Program-made: the position numbers and the translations under genes
Notes under the pieces: model-generated
What the model was told of the DNA's origin: nothing
Databases searched by the model: none
The model's input: only the letters and a program-made list of their open reading frames with translations
Assembly: GCF_007991175.1 (NCBI RefSeq)
Contig: NZ_BJXV01000010.1
Span: 124,001 to 188,000 of the forward strand
From: Halovibrio variabilis
Lineage (GTDB): Bacteria > Pseudomonadota > Gammaproteobacteria > Pseudomonadales > Halomonadaceae
Reading direction: 5' to 3'
Length of the DNA stretch: 64,000 nucleotides
In this document: piece after piece, positions 8,344-16,829 of the stretch
Position numbering within the stretch: position 1 is the stretch's first letter
Layout: each line of letters starts with the position of its first letter

Positions 8344-9663
8344 TCAGTCTAGATAACCGGCCCGCTGCATGGTGCGTTCGGTGGCACGCTGAGCACTGTC
8401 TAGCGCCTGTTCAACTGTGGTGTCACCGGTTAGCGCTGCGGCAATGGTTTGGCCGACTTGAGTACCGATCGACTGGAACTCGGGAATACCCACAAACTGC
8501 ACGCCCACATAAGGGCTAGGCTCCAAGGTAGAGTCGGTGGGGTCGGCGTCCTGAATAGCTTTCAGCACGAAGTCAGCAAAGGGGGCTGCTTCGATGTACT
8601 GCTCATTGGCATAGGTCGACTCACGAGTGCCTGGTGGCACACTGGTCCAGCCTTGGGTTTCACCGACCAGCTCAATGTACTCTTGTGAGGTTGCCCAGGT
8701 AACAAACTCAAGCGCCGCGTCCTGGTTCTCTGAAGAAGCCGGAATGGCTAGCGCCCAGGACCACAACCAGTGGGAACCTTTAGGTGTTTCCGCTATTGGC
8801 GCTGGAGCAAAACCTAAGCTGTCCGCCACATCGGACTCATCGCCGTCGTAGAGTTTGCCTGCCGCCGAGGTGGCATCGACCCACATACCGCAATTACCGC
8901 GCGAGAACAGCGCTAGGTTTTCGTTAAAGCCGTTGGAGCTTGCGCCTGGCGGACCGTAATCGTTGAGCAGATCAACGTAGAACTGGACGGCGTTTACCCA
9001 GGCATCGGAGTTCAGCTCGGGATTCCAGTCTTCGTCAAACCAGCGCCCACCAAAGGTGTTCACCAGGGTGGAGACAAACGCCATGTTTTCGCCCCAGCCG
9101 GGTTTACCGCGCAGGCATATACCGGCCAGATCGTCTTCCATGCCGTGCAATTCACCGGCCCATCCGCGCACCTCTTCCCAGGTGGGCTGATCGGTCATCT
9201 CAATGCCCGCTTCTTCGAACAGGTCCTTGCGGTAGTACATCATTGAGCTTTCAGCATAAAACGGCAGCGCGTGAAGCGTGTCATTATAGCTTAAACCATC
9301 GCGGACCGACGTCAGCAAATCGTCTTCGTTATAATCGTCCGGCAGGTTATCCAGCGGTGACAGCCAGCCGCGCTCAGCCCAGATCGGCACCTCGTAAGTG
9401 CCAATGGTCATCACATCGAACTGGGCACCGCCGGTGGCAATATCGGTGGTCATGCGTTGACGTAGCACGTTCTCCTCAAGCACCACCCAATCCAGGGTGA
9501 TATCAGGGTGAGCTTCCTCGAAAGCATCGGTGAGGCTCTGCATGATGACCATATCGTTATTGTTAACCGTGGCCACGGTAATTTCAGTTTGTGCCTGGGC
9601 ATGGCCGGACATAGCAATGGCGGCCGCTAGCGTGGTGACGGACAAGTGACGTGCGAGTCGCAT
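8344..9663 (-). CDS. smoE: Polyol ABC transporter substrate-binding protein (SmoE type)
   Basis: A 439-residue periplasmic binding protein of family 1 (extracellular solute-binding). A signal peptide covers about residues 1-24: a basic start, a hydrophobic core, and cleavage after AQA. The mature start (TEITVATVNNNDMVIMQ) and length match sorbitol/mannitol binding proteins. It is the first structural gene of the polyol operon. Its AGGAG ribosome binding site lies six bases before the ATG and is stronger than those of the permeases. It delivers polyol to the two permeases. Whether mannitol, sorbitol or arabinitol is preferred cannot be decided. Confidence 0.93.
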   Translation of the reverse strand: MRLARHLSVTTLAAAIAMSGHAQAQTEITVATVNNNDMVIMQSLTDAFEEAHPDITLDWVVLEENVLRQRMTTDIATGGAQFDVMTIGTYEVPIWAERGWLSPLDNLPDDYNEDDLLTSVRDGLSYNDTLHALPFYAESSMMYYRKDLFEEAGIEMTDQPTWEEVRGWAGELHGMEDDLAGICLRGKPGWGENMAFVSTLVNTFGGRWFDEDWNPELNSDAWVNAVQFYVDLLNDYGPPGASSNGFNENLALFSRGNCGMWVDATSAAGKLYDGDESDVADSLGFAPAPIAETPKGSHWLWSWALAIPASSENQDAALEFVTWATSQEYIELVGETQGWTSVPPGTRESTYANEQYIEAAPFADFVLKAIQDADPTDSTLEPSPYVGVQFVGIPEFQSIGTQVGQTIAAALTGDTTVEQALDSAQRATERTMQRAGYLD

Positions 9664-9713
9664 AAAGCACTCCTGTGGGCTTGTATTGGCATTGTTGTCG
9701 CCTTGATCTTATT

Positions 9714-9736
9714 GATCATCTAACGAACAAATGATC
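9714..9736. promoter_or_regulatory. Inverted repeat, possible operator of the SorC-type regulator
   Basis: GATCAT (9714-9719), eleven bases, then ATGATC (9731-9736) forms an interrupted palindrome in the 174-bp gap between the regulator gene and smoE. It lies about 50-75 bp before the smoE start. A further TTGATC lies at 9703-9708. The position suits an operator for the regulator encoded next door, but no binding data or second copy supports it. Confidence 0.4.
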
Positions 9737-9837
9737 GTACGTAAGCGCAAGAAAAGCAAAGCCCATACGCTTAGACTTTACGCTAACTTATTACCCCTAA
9801 CGCATGTTGCAGTGCCCACATTTAGGGTTTTAAAGGC

Positions 9838-10788
9838 TTAGAGCGCTTCAACAATCTGACGGGCGGCCACTTCGTCGGTTACCAATCCTTTCAACCAACC
9901 GCCGCGCAGTGCGGCATGAATCGCCGGGGCTTTTTCGCAGCCACCGGCAATCGCCACTATGTGGTGCTTACCAAAGCGTTCCAGGGGCAGACTAGTGACC
10001 CGTCGGGTAATCGAGCAGTCGATTACCTCGCCGTCGCTATTGAGTGGCCAGCCAAGCAACTCCCCTACCGCTTTTAGACCTAACAATTCATCCAGCTCGC
10101 TTTCGCTAATAAAGTGGTCTTGAAACAACGTGGCCTGGCGGTCGATGCGCCCAACACCGATAAACGCGGCCTCTGACTGCCGTGCCACATCGGCAATCGC
10201 TTTAAACAAGCGCTGTGCCAGCATCGCCTCTTTTTCAAACAGCGATTCAGCCACTACCGGCGCGGGCAGTAAGAACCGCTCACCGCCGGTTTTATCCGCC
10301 ATTACCATCACCGCATCGTAACGGTTGGCCGAGCCATCCCGAGCGACATTACCCACCAGCGACACAAAGCGGTGCTGGGGCCGTTCAATGCGGCTAAGCG
10401 CTTCTACCGCTGCCCGCACCGAACGCCCGGTACCCAGCGACAACGTCAACGGTTCGCTGCGCTCGACCATTTGCGCAATGCGCTCGGCGGCAGCGATTGC
10501 CAGGTAGGAGGCGGCGCTGTCTGCAGCGTGATTATCGGCGGGCACTACTTCACAGTAGGCCAGGCCAAAGTGATCACGCAGCGTACTGCCCAGCGCCATA
10601 CAGTTAGATATGGGGTGATCAATATGCACTTTCACCAGCCCTTCCTGGCGGGCCAACGCCAATAAACGCTGCACGCCTGGCCGCGAAACCCCCAGCTGGC
10701 TGGCAATCTCGTCCTGGGTCATGCTACCCACGTAGGACATCCAGGCGGCCCTGGCCGCCTGATCCAGCTTTACCTCGAATTTATCCAT
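9838..10788 (-). CDS. SorC/DeoR-family sugar-binding transcriptional regulator
   Basis: A 316-residue regulator. An N-terminal helix-turn-helix covers about residues 20-60 (MTQDEIASQLGVSRPGVQRL). It is followed by a sugar-phosphate-binding domain with SLGTGRSVR near 118 and the C-terminal GGCEKAPAIHAAL. This layout is that of the SorC family, which responds to phosphorylated sugars and controls neighbouring polyol operons. It reads in the same direction as the operon and ends 174 bp before smoE, so it either heads the operon or is transcribed separately. It probably controls the unit from smoE to tal. Confidence 0.9.
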   Translation of the reverse strand: MDKFEVKLDQAARAAWMSYVGSMTQDEIASQLGVSRPGVQRLLALARQEGLVKVHIDHPISNCMALGSTLRDHFGLAYCEVVPADNHAADSAASYLAIAAAERIAQMVERSEPLTLSLGTGRSVRAAVEALSRIERPQHRFVSLVGNVARDGSANRYDAVMVMADKTGGERFLLPAPVVAESLFEKEAMLAQRLFKAIADVARQSEAAFIGVGRIDRQATLFQDHFISESELDELLGLKAVGELLGWPLNSDGEVIDCSITRRVTSLPLERFGKHHIVAIAGGCEKAPAIHAALRGGWLKGLVTDEVAARQIVEAL

Positions 10789-10942
10789 GGGGCGGCTCTC
10801 GTATCAGTCGTGGCTAACAGTCGTGGGTAAACGTCATCAAAGTATCATTATACAAAGCCAAGCCCGCGACCAGAAGTCTTCTATCCGCTAACATGGTCAG
10901 CGTTACACGATTCACAATGGTTTGTTCGCTTGGAGTTACACT

Positions 10943-11254
10943 ATGTATAAGCTCGCATTTTTTGTTCCCATAGAAGACGCCGAAAGCGTTAAACAAGCGG
11001 TTTTTGAGGCCGGTGCTGGCCGTGTTGGCGACTATGAACATGCCTGTTTTCAAACCCGTGGCACGGGTCAGTTTCGCCCTACAGAAGGCGCCCACCCCCA
11101 TATCGGGTCGGTGGGCAGCTTGGAAAAGGTCGAAGAGTTCAAAGTCGAGTTGCTTTGCGATGAAGCTCATATTCACGGCGCTATCGCGGCGTTGAAGCTA
11201 GCTCATCCTTATGAAGAGGTCGCGTATGATGTCTTTCAGTTGGCCGACCTGTAA
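10943..11254 (+). CDS. NIF3/YqfO-like small protein
   Basis: A 103-residue protein resembling the stand-alone YqfO-type domain found inserted in some NIF3 proteins, with a CutA-like ferredoxin fold. Typical marks are the start MYKLAFFVP, GAGRVGDY near residue 25, TRGTGQFRP near 40, and the C-terminal AHPYEEVAYDV. The start at 10943 follows GGAG at seven bases; an upstream in-frame ATG has no such site. It is monocistronic. The molecular function of this group is not established. Confidence 0.82.
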   Translation: MYKLAFFVPIEDAESVKQAVFEAGAGRVGDYEHACFQTRGTGQFRPTEGAHPHIGSVGSLEKVEEFKVELLCDEAHIHGAIAALKLAHPYEEVAYDVFQLADL

Positions 11255-11300
11255 GGGTTTTTATATCCTGTAATGGTTTTTATACAGTGGCATTCGAGGC

Positions 11301-11858
11301 TCACGCGCTGCCAAAATAACGCTCGCGATCTTCTGGCGTTACCATACTGATGTGCAGCGGAAACTCATTGCGGAGGCGGTCAGTGTAAAAGTGGTGCAAC
11401 GTGCGCTCGATAGTCACGAAGGCGAGCTCATCCCAAGGGATCTCGTGCTCTTCAAACAGCGCGACCTCCAGGCTTTCTGGCCCGGCGCTAAAACCACTGA
11501 CCAACTCGGCGCGAAAAATCATATACACCTGATTGATATGAGGTAGGTCAATGAGCGTATACAGGTTGGCAAGTTCGACCTCAGCGCAGGCTTCTTCTTG
11601 GGTTTCTCGGATGGCTGCCTGCTGGGTCGATTCGGCGTTTTCCATATAGCCAGCGGGAAGTGTCCAGTAGCCTTTGCGCGGTTCAATAGCGCGCTTACAG
11701 AGCAGCACCTGACTACCTAACACCGGTAACGTACCGGCCACTATGCGCGGGTTTTGGTAGTGGATCATACCGCAAGCATCGCACAGGTAGCGCGGGCGAT
11801 CATCGCCTTCCGGGACGGCAAAACGTACTTTTTCACCACACTGGCTACAAAAATTCAT
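11301..11858 (-). CDS. Nudix hydrolase with N-terminal zinc ribbon
   Basis: A 185-residue protein. Residues 1-35 form a zinc ribbon with two cysteine pairs (CSQC, then CDAC). The Nudix fold follows, with its box starting AGYMENAES and containing RETQEEA, which supplies the metal-binding glutamates. This arrangement resembles the C-terminal half of NudC, or the ADP-ribose/NADH pyrophosphatase-like group. It lacks the long N-terminal part of full NudC, so NADH decapping cannot be assumed. It is convergent with the NIF3-like gene, and the substrate is unknown. Confidence 0.85.
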   Translation of the reverse strand: MNFCSQCGEKVRFAVPEGDDRPRYLCDACGMIHYQNPRIVAGTLPVLGSQVLLCKRAIEPRKGYWTLPAGYMENAESTQQAAIRETQEEACAEVELANLYTLIDLPHINQVYMIFRAELVSGFSAGPESLEVALFEEHEIPWDELAFVTIERTLHHFYTDRLRNEFPLHISMVTPEDRERYFGSA

Positions 11859-11941
11859 CGCGTGTTCTCAACGGCTAGTGAATAGAAGTCTCGACGTGCT
11901 TGACGTCAATGACCGCTGCTGGGTAAAAAGATAACAAAGTA

Positions 11942-12580
11942 ATGAGATACCCCATGTTAGAGAAACTGCGTAAACGGCTGCAACAGTTGACTCCTCAACG
12001 CTTGGACCACGTGGCGATGCCCGAAGCCGCCGTGCTGTTACCGATTGTTGAACGGCCAGCGCCCACCTTACTATTTACCCGTCGCGCCAGCCACTTGAGT
12101 ACCCACAGTGGCCAAGTAGCGTTTCCAGGCGGCAAGCGTGAATCCTATGATGCCGATCTATATGCGACCGCGCTGCGCGAAGCAGAAGAGGAGATTGCCC
12201 TCGACCCCGGCCTGGTGCAACCCCTGGGGCGGCTGTCGGATGTTATTTCGCTGCACGGTATTCGCGTCACCCCCTGGGTCGGCATTATTCCGCCGGATCT
12301 CCCCTTGATTGCCGACCCCGGTGAGCTAGACGCGATTTTTGAAGTCCCACTAAGTCACTTTCTAGACGATCACCGTACCCATACCGATGTGATTACCGTG
12401 GATGGGGTGACCCACTACGTGCCCAGCTATCACGTAGATGGCCATGTGATCTGGGGGCTTTCAGCGATGATGCTGGTAGAGTTGCTGGCCGAAGGCTTCG
12501 GCATGCCGATCAATTTATATCAACGTCCCAGGGGGCCACTGCGCCACTACCCTGAACGCAAAAGCCGCTTACCTACTTAA
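11942..12580 (+). CDS. Nudix CoA pyrophosphatase (NudL-like)
   Basis: A 212-residue Nudix protein of the CoA diphosphatase group. It shows the family run HSGQVAFPGGKRES near residue 57 and the Nudix glutamates in ALREAEEEIAL. The C-terminal region contains YHVDGHVIWGLSA, typical of NudL/PCD1. It probably cleaves CoA and derivatives to 4'-phosphopantetheine and 3',5'-ADP. The ATG at 11942 has only a weak Shine-Dalgarno sequence, and the ATG at 11954 is an equally possible start. It is divergent from the other Nudix gene and is followed by the oxygenase gene. Confidence 0.85.
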   Translation: MRYPMLEKLRKRLQQLTPQRLDHVAMPEAAVLLPIVERPAPTLLFTRRASHLSTHSGQVAFPGGKRESYDADLYATALREAEEEIALDPGLVQPLGRLSDVISLHGIRVTPWVGIIPPDLPLIADPGELDAIFEVPLSHFLDDHRTHTDVITVDGVTHYVPSYHVDGHVIWGLSAMMLVELLAEGFGMPINLYQRPRGPLRHYPERKSRLPT

Positions 12581-12621
12581 GCAGCCACTTCTTCACGCTC
12601 TGCGCCACCGAGGTCCAACAA

Positions 12622-13287
12622 ATGACGCCTACCGCTATGCCCTCCCCTGCATTACAACCCGCTACTCAGGTAGCGCTTATCGAAGCGTTAGTTGAGCAGG
12701 GCTGGTATGTCGGCCGTGACGTCATTGACCTTGGGTTATGCGACGTCCTCAATCACGAGCTTCTAAAGCGGGCGGCCTATAACGGCCTGGATGAAGCGGG
12801 CATCGGCCGCGGTCAGCAGCATCTTTTACGCAAAGATATTCGCGGTGACGCCATTCATTGGCTTGACCGTGAAAGCGCCGCCCAGCGGCAATACTTAGAG
12901 GCGATGGGCGAGCTGCAGCAGGCGCTCAACCAAGCGCTATTTTTAGGTTTATTTGAGTACGAAGCACACTTTGCCCACTACCCGCCGGGGGCTTTTTACC
13001 AGCGCCATCTGGATAGCTTTCGCGGTCGCGCCAACCGCGTGATATCCACTGTTGGCTACTTAACCCCGGATTGGCCAAGCGACGGTGGCGGTGAAATGGT
13101 CATTTACCATCCTAACGACCCCAGCCAGGAGGTCGCGCGCGTCGTTCCCGAGGCGGGCACCTTCGCCTGCTTCTTATCAGACACCATTCCCCACGAGGTG
13201 TTACCCACACGCTACCCGCGCACCAGCATCGCGGGCTGGTTTCGGCGCAATGCGTCGCTGGGCGGCGTGCTTGATCCGGCGCACTAG
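12622..13287 (+). CDS. 2-oxoglutarate/Fe(II)-dependent oxygenase, prolyl hydroxylase type
   Basis: A 221-residue protein with the double-stranded beta-helix iron site. HLDSF near residue 136 gives the His-x-Asp pair, IPHEV near 190 the distal His, and the following Arg (TSIAGWFR) would bind 2-oxoglutarate. GGGEMVIY and GTFACFLSD are typical of the P4H/SM-20-like family. Targets of the bacterial members are mostly unknown; ribosomal protein or translation-factor prolines are one possibility. GAGG lies eight bases before the ATG. It follows nudL by 41 bp and is probably co-transcribed. Confidence 0.85.
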   Translation: MTPTAMPSPALQPATQVALIEALVEQGWYVGRDVIDLGLCDVLNHELLKRAAYNGLDEAGIGRGQQHLLRKDIRGDAIHWLDRESAAQRQYLEAMGELQQALNQALFLGLFEYEAHFAHYPPGAFYQRHLDSFRGRANRVISTVGYLTPDWPSDGGGEMVIYHPNDPSQEVARVVPEAGTFACFLSDTIPHEVLPTRYPRTSIAGWFRRNASLGGVLDPAH

Positions 13288-13307
13288 ATTCTGAACGCCC
13301 AAACAGA

Positions 13308-14276
13308 CTAACTTCGCGGAACAATTTGCCCGTTAGCCCGTTCCAGCACTTCGCGCACCTGTTGGTAATCAGCGCTATGCGCGTTACCGCTCTCATGCTG
13401 TTCAATAAGCCCGACAACGTTTAACAGCGTGTCCATTCCATAGGCCTTTTCATCCGTGGCGGTAAACGCCTGGATATAGCCTTTACCGTCGGTATCCCAG
13501 CCTACTTTGATGGGCGAATCGATAATATTGACCTGGGTGCCTACCGGTACTCGCCAGAAGATCGACGCGATATCGTCGGGGTGCATGCGGATACAGCCTC
13601 GGCTAGCGCGCATGCCAATGCCATCCGGCTGGTTGGTGCCGTGAATCAGATATCCAGGGATATCCAGCAAAATAGCGTATTGGCCAAGCGGATTATCGGC
13701 GCCGGGGGGCACAACCTCAGGTGTCGGGTCGCCGCGTTCGGCGGCTTCCCGGCGAATCGACTCTGGCGGGTACCAAGCCGGATTTTCAAGTCGCATGGTC
13801 GTCTCGGTGATCCCCAACGGCGTGTTATACGCATCGCGCCCAATGCCAACGGGGTACGTCTCCACCTGCGGCGTCTCGCCCTCTTCTACCTCGGGGTAGT
13901 AGTAGAGGCGCAGCTCAGCCACGTTAATCACAATACCGGTACGCTCCTCGTCAGGCAGAATGAATTGCCCGGGGATCGTAACCTCCGTTCCCTCGCCAGG
14001 GAGCCAGATACTGACATCGGGATTGGCCATACGAATTTCTTCGTAGCCCACGTTGTGCGCCTGGGCAATATCCAGCAGCGTATCTTCTTCACTCGCCGTC
14101 ACGGTGTACACTTCGCCCACCATGTTGCCCGCTTCGGGCAGAGGAAAATGGCCTTTCGGCAACTCATCCCCGCTGGCCGCGCCAGTCGACGCTATTAGCC
14201 ATGCCGCGAAGGTAAAACGGCTGAAGCACAACTGTTTAAATCGCTGGAAAGGGTGGTATCGAGTACTCGATGTCAT
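13308..14276 (-). CDS. L,D-transpeptidase, YbiS/ErfK family
   Basis: A 322-residue exported enzyme that forms L,D crosslinks or attaches lipoprotein to peptidoglycan. A signal peptide ends near GAASG (about residue 37). A LysM-like segment follows (VTASEEDTLLDIAQAHNVG), then the YkuD domain. That domain holds LIHGTNQP and SRGCIRMHPDD, with catalytic Cys and the conserved His and Arg. The start at 14276 has GGAG five bases upstream; a longer frame to 14312 lacks a site. It is convergent with the oxygenase gene, 20 bp away. Which transpeptidase role applies is not determined. Confidence 0.9.
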   Translation of the reverse strand: MTSSTRYHPFQRFKQLCFSRFTFAAWLIASTGAASGDELPKGHFPLPEAGNMVGEVYTVTASEEDTLLDIAQAHNVGYEEIRMANPDVSIWLPGEGTEVTIPGQFILPDEERTGIVINVAELRLYYYPEVEEGETPQVETYPVGIGRDAYNTPLGITETTMRLENPAWYPPESIRREAAERGDPTPEVVPPGADNPLGQYAILLDIPGYLIHGTNQPDGIGMRASRGCIRMHPDDIASIFWRVPVGTQVNIIDSPIKVGWDTDGKGYIQAFTATDEKAYGMDTLLNVVGLIEQHESGNAHSADYQQVREVLERANGQIVPRS

Positions 14277-14379
14277 GGGGTCTCCTTTTTTTTGCTTAAG
14301 GAATATGACCACTGACGAGGAGCGAGGTCAATTCGCCACTCTGTCGCACAGTCGCAGCGCTCCCCTTTGGGTAAAAAAA

Positions 14380-14409
14380 ATGCCGCCCCATTAGATAATG
14401 GGGCGGCAT
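14380..14409 (-). terminator. Intrinsic terminator downstream of the OsmC gene
   Basis: A 12- to 14-bp GC-rich stem (core GCCGCCCC paired with GGGGCGGC) is followed on the minus strand by eight T residues, read as an A-run at 14373-14380 on the plus strand. It lies 29 bp after the osmC-like stop codon. It is a textbook rho-independent terminator for minus-strand transcripts. Confidence 0.9.
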
Positions 14410-14438
14410 CATAAACATCGGCTATCGAAAGGTCGCGT

Positions 14439-14861
14439 TTAGCCTTTTAATGTAGCCGTCATACTGATGTCGGCGTTCAGCACTTTGGAGACGGGGCAGT
14501 TGGCTTTAGCCGTTTCTGCCGCTTCTTGGAAGGCTGCATCGTCGGCGCCACTTATCGCAGCGACAACGTCCAGATGAATGTTGGAAATATCAAACCCGGC
14601 ATCGCTCTGTGAAAGCGTCACCTTGGCGCTGGTTTCAATCGAATCGGCGGTATACCCTTTATCGCCCAATATCATCGAAAGTGCCATTGAAAAACAGCTG
14701 GCGTGTGCTGCGCCAATTAGTTCTTCAGGATTAGTGCCTTTTTCATCCTCAAAGCGCTTGCTGAAGGAGTAATGGGCATCTATAACGCCACTTTCGGTTG
14801 AAACGGTGCCTTTGCCATCTTTGAGTCCACCTTCCCAACGTGCGCTAGCTTTACGATCCAT
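14439..14861 (-). CDS. osmC: OsmC-family peroxiredoxin
   Basis: A 140-residue cytoplasmic thiol peroxidase that reduces organic hydroperoxides. The first redox cysteine lies in AHASCFSMAL and the second in ANCPVSKVL, with ARWEGGLKDGKG at the N-terminus as in OsmC. The start at 14861 has AAGGAG six bases upstream. It belongs to the OsmC branch, unlike the Ohr protein at 22369, so the window has two different members of the superfamily. It has its own terminator and appears monocistronic. Confidence 0.92.
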   Translation of the reverse strand: MDRKASARWEGGLKDGKGTVSTESGVIDAHYSFSKRFEDEKGTNPEELIGAAHASCFSMALSMILGDKGYTADSIETSAKVTLSQSDAGFDISNIHLDVVAAISGADDAAFQEAAETAKANCPVSKVLNADISMTATLKG

Positions 14862-14949
14862 GAACAACTCCTTGTGCGTAGCTAATATGCTTAAACATGT
14901 ACTCAGACAGGGCTTAACGGCGGTTGCCGCCCCAGCCCCTTACCCAGCG

Positions 14950-14982
14950 TAGCTGATTTTTGGCGCTGTGCCGAATCAGCTA
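14950..14982. repeat. Inverted repeat in the osmC/EamA divergent region
   Basis: TAGCTGATT (14950-14958) pairs with AATCAGCTA (14974-14982), with GGC/GCC continuing the stem inside after a small bulge. It lies between the divergent osmC-like and EamA genes. It could be an operator or a structured leader. No T-run follows, so it is not an obvious terminator. Confidence 0.45.
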
Positions 14983-15068
14983 TCACGGTGGGCTTCCTTC
15001 ACTCTGCATTCCGCCGTAAGCTGGTTAGCTCCCTAATCGCCCTACCTAACGCAAATTAAGGACACACC

Positions 15069-15974
15069 ATGTCGTCGGCTGATGCGCTGCGTCTGAGTCT
15101 GCTTTCCACACTGTGGGGCCTGTCATTTATCTTTATGCGCGTTGCCGTCCCTGAGTTTGGTGCAGTGCCCTTGGTACTGGTACGCATGGGTCTTGGCGCG
15201 TTGCTGCTCATGCCGTTGCTTATTAGCCTGCGTTATCTGCGTCTCATCTGGGACCATAAAGGCCCCTTGTTACTGCTCGGGATAGTCAATCACGTACTGC
15301 CGTTTTCATTGCTGGCGCTGGCTACCACGCGCCTGGAAGCTGGCTTTACCTCATTGATTAACGCTACCACGCCAATTTTCACCGCTTTGCTAGGCGCGCT
15401 TTTTTTCGCCACGGCGGTGCAACGCCAACAGTATTTAGGCTTAGCCCTGGCACTCCTGGGCGTCTATGTGCTTTCTGCGGATCGGCTCGATTTTGCTCTG
15501 GGCGGCGACGGCTGGTTTATTCTGGCCGCCTTAGGAGCAACGTTCTGCTACGGCATTGCGAGCAACTACTCCAAGACGCGCCTCGGCCACTTGCCCACCC
15601 GGGTGCTGGCGGCGGGCAGTAGCGCTATGTCGGCGCTAGTGCTGCTAATTCCCGGTATTTTGCTATGGCCAAGCGTCCCTATCAGCCCACTGGCCTGGGG
15701 AAATGCGATGGCACTGGCGGCGCTCAGCACCACGCTGGCGTTCCTGCTCTACTTTGGCTTACTCGCCAGCGCGGGCGCCACGGCCACCTCAACAGTCACT
15801 TTTTTGGTGCCGGTCAGTGCGTTGATATGGGGCTATCTGCTGCTTGGCGAGACGCTGAATCTACACATTATCGCCGGTATGGTCATTACCCTGATCGGTA
15901 CCGCTATCGCTACCAAGCTACTGCGCATTAGGCGTCTCGGGGCGATGCCGCCAGTGTATCCCCCACACGAATAA
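15069..15974 (+). CDS. EamA-family (DMT) transporter
   Basis: A 301-residue integral membrane protein with about ten hydrophobic segments in two EamA repeats. The first repeat starts with TLWGLSFIFMRVAV. The second repeat ends with the family run PVSALIWGYLLLGE near residue 255. Such proteins export amino acids, metabolites or nucleobases; no substrate can be assigned. AAGGA precedes the ATG. Its last 47 bp overlap the 3' end of the convergent MOSC gene, which is unusual. Confidence 0.88.
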   Translation: MSSADALRLSLLSTLWGLSFIFMRVAVPEFGAVPLVLVRMGLGALLLMPLLISLRYLRLIWDHKGPLLLLGIVNHVLPFSLLALATTRLEAGFTSLINATTPIFTALLGALFFATAVQRQQYLGLALALLGVYVLSADRLDFALGGDGWFILAALGATFCYGIASNYSKTRLGHLPTRVLAAGSSAMSALVLLIPGILLWPSVPISPLAWGNAMALAALSTTLAFLLYFGLLASAGATATSTVTFLVPVSALIWGYLLLGETLNLHIIAGMVITLIGTAIATKLLRIRRLGAMPPVYPPHE

Positions 15975-16776
15975 CATTGCCGTCACCCGCGATCAGTGTG
16001 GCGTTTTGACCAAAAAAAGCGCCTTTTAACGTCGGCTGTGTGTTCAACGCCATTAAGGTTTTCAGTGGCTCGGCGGGGTCAGGCACCGCCGCCGTGTGCT
16101 GATCAATGGTGGTAATTTTACAGCGCTTGCAGGGCTTGCGTAGCGCTAGTTGAAAGGCGCCGTTTTGCTCTGTCAGCGTTGCCCAGCGGTCTTCCGCCCA
16201 GGCCTCGTCGCCCTCCACCACGATATTAGGGCGAAAACGGTTCATGGGCACAGGTGTGTGTCCCTTGGCTACCAAGGCTTGATTCAAGGCATTTAATGAA
16301 TCAGTGGTGGTTATCAAAAAAGGGTAACCGTCGGAGAAATAGGTGTGCGCCGCCCCGCCGTCGAGAAAATCCTCTTCAACCGCTCGGGTAAAGTCAGTCG
16401 CGAAGCGCACCAAGCTCAACCCCTGGCCCTGTTCGCCCAAAGCGGCTTCTAGCCAGCGTGAAACCTCCTCACTTTCAGGGAGCGCTTTGCAGTGGTCATT
16501 CCACACGTTGACCAAGCGCAGGTTTCCCTCGGGCTCGGCCAAGGGCACGTTGAGTGACTCGATATTAGGATGCGAAAGCACGAGGTGCTCATCGGTCAGC
16601 GCCACCTCAACGGTTGCCAGCGCCGGCAGTTGGCGCTGGGTCACGAAGCGTTGGTGAGCGTCAACCAGCATCCAGCGACGATCCCAGGCTAACCCGTGCG
16701 CCTGCAGCACGCTTTGGTCAACGCTGATGCCTTTGAGCGATTTAACGGGGTAGATGTTGAGTTGGGTAATCTGCAC
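15928..16776 (-). CDS. MOSC-domain protein (YcbX-like, without ferredoxin domain)
   Basis: A 282-residue protein. The MOSC N-terminal beta-barrel starts MQITQLNIYPVKSLKG with AWDRRWMLVD near residue 30. The MOSC domain follows with NRFRPNIVVEG near 185 and the cysteine pair CKRC near 218, which would bind the molybdenum cofactor. YcbX of E. coli has an extra 2Fe-2S domain at the C-terminus and is about 369 residues; that domain is absent here. Reduction of N-hydroxylated compounds is the likely role. The start is GTG with GAGG five bases upstream. It ends inside the convergent EamA gene. Confidence 0.88.
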   Translation of the reverse strand: MQITQLNIYPVKSLKGISVDQSVLQAHGLAWDRRWMLVDAHQRFVTQRQLPALATVEVALTDEHLVLSHPNIESLNVPLAEPEGNLRLVNVWNDHCKALPESEEVSRWLEAALGEQGQGLSLVRFATDFTRAVEEDFLDGGAAHTYFSDGYPFLITTTDSLNALNQALVAKGHTPVPMNRFRPNIVVEGDEAWAEDRWATLTEQNGAFQLALRKPCKRCKITTIDQHTAAVPDPAEPLKTLMALNTQPTLKGAFFGQNATLIAGDGNVIRVGDTLAASPRDA

Positions 16777-16829
16777 GGTGGCCTCACGACGGATTAAAAG
16801 GCTACTTTAGCCATTCTCACCACTAGCCG

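Noticed and set aside
10814-11176. Open frame of 120 codons on the minus strand opposite the NIF3-like gene
   Set aside because: It lies antisense to a well-supported gene with a good ribosome site, and its protein resembles no family.
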